Assembly: GCA_003483675.1 (NCBI GenBank) | Contig: DMYK01000489.1 | Span: 1-6,098, forward strand | Direction of reading: 5' to 3' | Length of the DNA: 6,098 bases | From: Microcoleaceae cyanobacterium UBA11344 | GTDB taxonomy: Bacteria > Cyanobacteriota > Cyanobacteriia > Cyanobacteriales > Microcoleaceae | Part shown: piece by piece, positions 4,990 through 6,098 of the stretch | Layout of the letters: each line of letters opens with the position of its first letter | Position numbering within the stretch: the first letter of the stretch is position 1 | Program-made: the position numbers and the translations under genes | Notes under the pieces: model-generated | Databases searched by the model: none | The model's input: only the letters and a program-made list of their open reading frames with translations | What the model was told of the DNA's origin: nothing

Positions 4990-6098
4990 ATGCTCGTTCC
5001 TATTTCGTTACTCGCAGAACTTCTGCAAGCTTTGCCCCAACTGCGGGCACAAATTTATTTCAAATCTTCCATGACAGCGCTGTCTCACGCGATGGAAGAC
5101 TTGGTTTTGGCGGGTTCTGATGAACCTTTAGTCATTGCTAGCTTTCAGCGAGAGCGCTTTTACCGCCAGGAAGCTCACCGCTACCAGCGCATTTCCGATC
5201 GCTCATCTCAGGTATATGTGCTAGCAGCACCGGAAACTGAGTTTAAAAACTCTTCGGAGTGTCACGAAACTGTGGCGTTTGCACCGGAAGATGGGTTAAG
5301 CCAAGAGTGGCATTTAGTGGTGATCGGAGAAAACTACTCAACTTGCCTGATTTGTCACGAAAAAATTGTGCCCCTGGAAAATCAGGATGAGCGCGAGCCG
5401 CTGTTGATGGATCAAGCTCGTAGATTTGAGGGAATTTGGACTTTCGATCGGGAGGTAAGCTGCAAAGCCGCTGCATTGTTGCTCGATCGAATTGTCAAGT
5501 ATCGCCCGGAATTGGCCGAAAAGATCGATCGAGCGCGAACAACTTACAAATTGGTCGCCGCACCGAAAAAACCGAGGAAATCGGCTAATTCCAAATCCGC
5601 ACAGCCAGACAAAAATATAGGGAAACCCCCAAACATTCCCAATCCCAAATTGAACGACGCTTTTGCCGAACGCTTAGTGACATACTTGCAAGCTGGCCAG
5701 CACAAACTGCTGAAAGCATACGGTGCGATCGCCGCCCAAGAACGCAAAGAACGCCTCGTAAACTTAATTACAACGGCAATGCGGCAGTCTCTCAATCCGC
5801 AAGAAATCGTGGAAGTTGCAGTTCAAGAACTGGGCACTGCTCTATCAGCAAGCCGCTGTTTAATCTATCGCTGCAAAGCTACAGATATTGCGACTAAAAT
5901 CGATCGCGAGTTTTTGCGCCCCGACACCAATTCCCTGCTAAATCAGACTTGGCCGTTGCAGGAAAATCCGATATTTCGTGATGCGGTGGTAAAGCAAGAG
6001 CGAGTTTACATCCAAGATACAGCACAAGAGCCGCTGATTGTCAATACAAAATCGCTACAAGGGACTGTAAAACAGTGGCAAATTGTCTCCTGGTTAAT
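4990..6098 (+). CDS. DICT-GAF sensor protein, 3' end outside window
   Basis: Open from ATG 4990 to the window edge: 369 codons, no stop. Residues about 8-150 are a DICT sensory domain, recognised by QIYFKSSMTALSHAMEDLVLAG (from 21), PLVIASFQRERFYRQEAHRY (46-65), VYVLAAPETEF (75-85) and EWHLVVIGENY (106-116). DICT domains occur with histidine kinases and GGDEF/EAL proteins and have been proposed to act in light-related signalling. C119 and C122 with H123 form a CxxCH group. A K/P/N-rich linker (about 190-220) and a short helical stretch lead to a GAF domain from about 253 (ERLVNLITTAM, then IVEVAVQELGTALSASRCLIYR), cut by the edge. GAF commonly binds a small ligand or bilin. The output domain, a histidine kinase or GGDEF most likely, is not visible. 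AAGG (4984-4986 region) lies too close to the ATG to be an ideal Shine-Dalgarno, but the start fits the family N-terminus. Confidence 0.88.
   Translation, partial: MLVPISLLAELLQALPQLRAQIYFKSSMTALSHAMEDLVLAGSDEPLVIASFQRERFYRQEAHRYQRISDRSSQVYVLAAPETEFKNSSECHETVAFAPEDGLSQEWHLVVIGENYSTCLICHEKIVPLENQDEREPLLMDQARRFEGIWTFDREVSCKAAALLLDRIVKYRPELAEKIDRARTTYKLVAAPKKPRKSANSKSAQPDKNIGKPPNIPNPKLNDAFAERLVTYLQAGQHKLLKAYGAIAAQERKERLVNLITTAMRQSLNPQEIVEVAVQELGTALSASRCLIYRCKATDIATKIDREFLRPDTNSLLNQTWPLQENPIFRDAVVKQERVYIQDTAQEPLIVNTKSLQGTVKQWQIVSWL

Noticed and set aside
5243..5795. Minus-strand frames at 5243-5476 and 5544-5795
   Set aside because: Antisense to the DICT-GAF coding region, which has clear domain matches in its own frame.
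1..6098. A new defence or mobile gene system
   Set aside because: No transposase, recombinase, nuclease operon, toxin-antitoxin or restriction gene is recognisable; the genes are housekeeping, signalling or small uncharacterised families.

Overview
The window looks like chromosomal DNA of a filamentous cyanobacterium of the Oscillatoria/Microcoleus type. Pointers are the HIP1 octamer GCGATCGC (1212-1219, 4841-4848, 5725-5732), frequent CGATCG cores, cyanobacterial families (DUF4058, DUF2605, DUF2973, DICT-GAF sensor) and intergenic repeats of the AGAAACCCGGTTTCT, GAGCCCTTCGACTACGCTC and heptamer (ATCYAAA) kinds. The genus is inferred from general familiarity with these repeats and was not tested by a search.

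Layout from left to right. 1-161 is repeat-rich and holds no supported gene. 162-419 (+) is a small two-helix membrane protein that I do not recognise. It converges on a DUF4058 gene (512-1300, -). Behind that, on the same strand, lies thrS (1418-3247, -), a threonyl-tRNA synthetase without the N-terminal TGS domain. A likely terminator sits between thrS and the DUF4058 gene. The 611-bp divergent spacer 3248-3858 is packed with repeats: a 120-bp palindromic MITE-like element, an inverted pair of AAACCCGGTTTCT boxes, and a 57-bp tandem array set inside a heptamer repeat. Going right on the plus strand come DUF2605 (3859-4188) and DUF2973 (4346-4657), a neighbouring pair of unknown function. Next is a 332-bp repeat and hairpin spacer. 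The last gene is the 5' part of a DICT-GAF sensor (4990 to the window edge), probably a histidine kinase or cyclic-di-GMP protein whose output domain lies outside.

The genes do not form one pathway. thrS is housekeeping, the DUF2605/DUF2973 pair is plausibly one functional unit, and the DICT-GAF protein is a signalling protein. I see no CRISPR array, tRNA, rRNA, transposase, toxin-antitoxin pair or recognisable defence system. The most notable content is non-coding: the density and nesting of repeat families around thrS, repeats that appear to act as terminators or to supply a promoter element, and a very stable hairpin (4860-4894) whose T-tract points the wrong way for its flanking genes.
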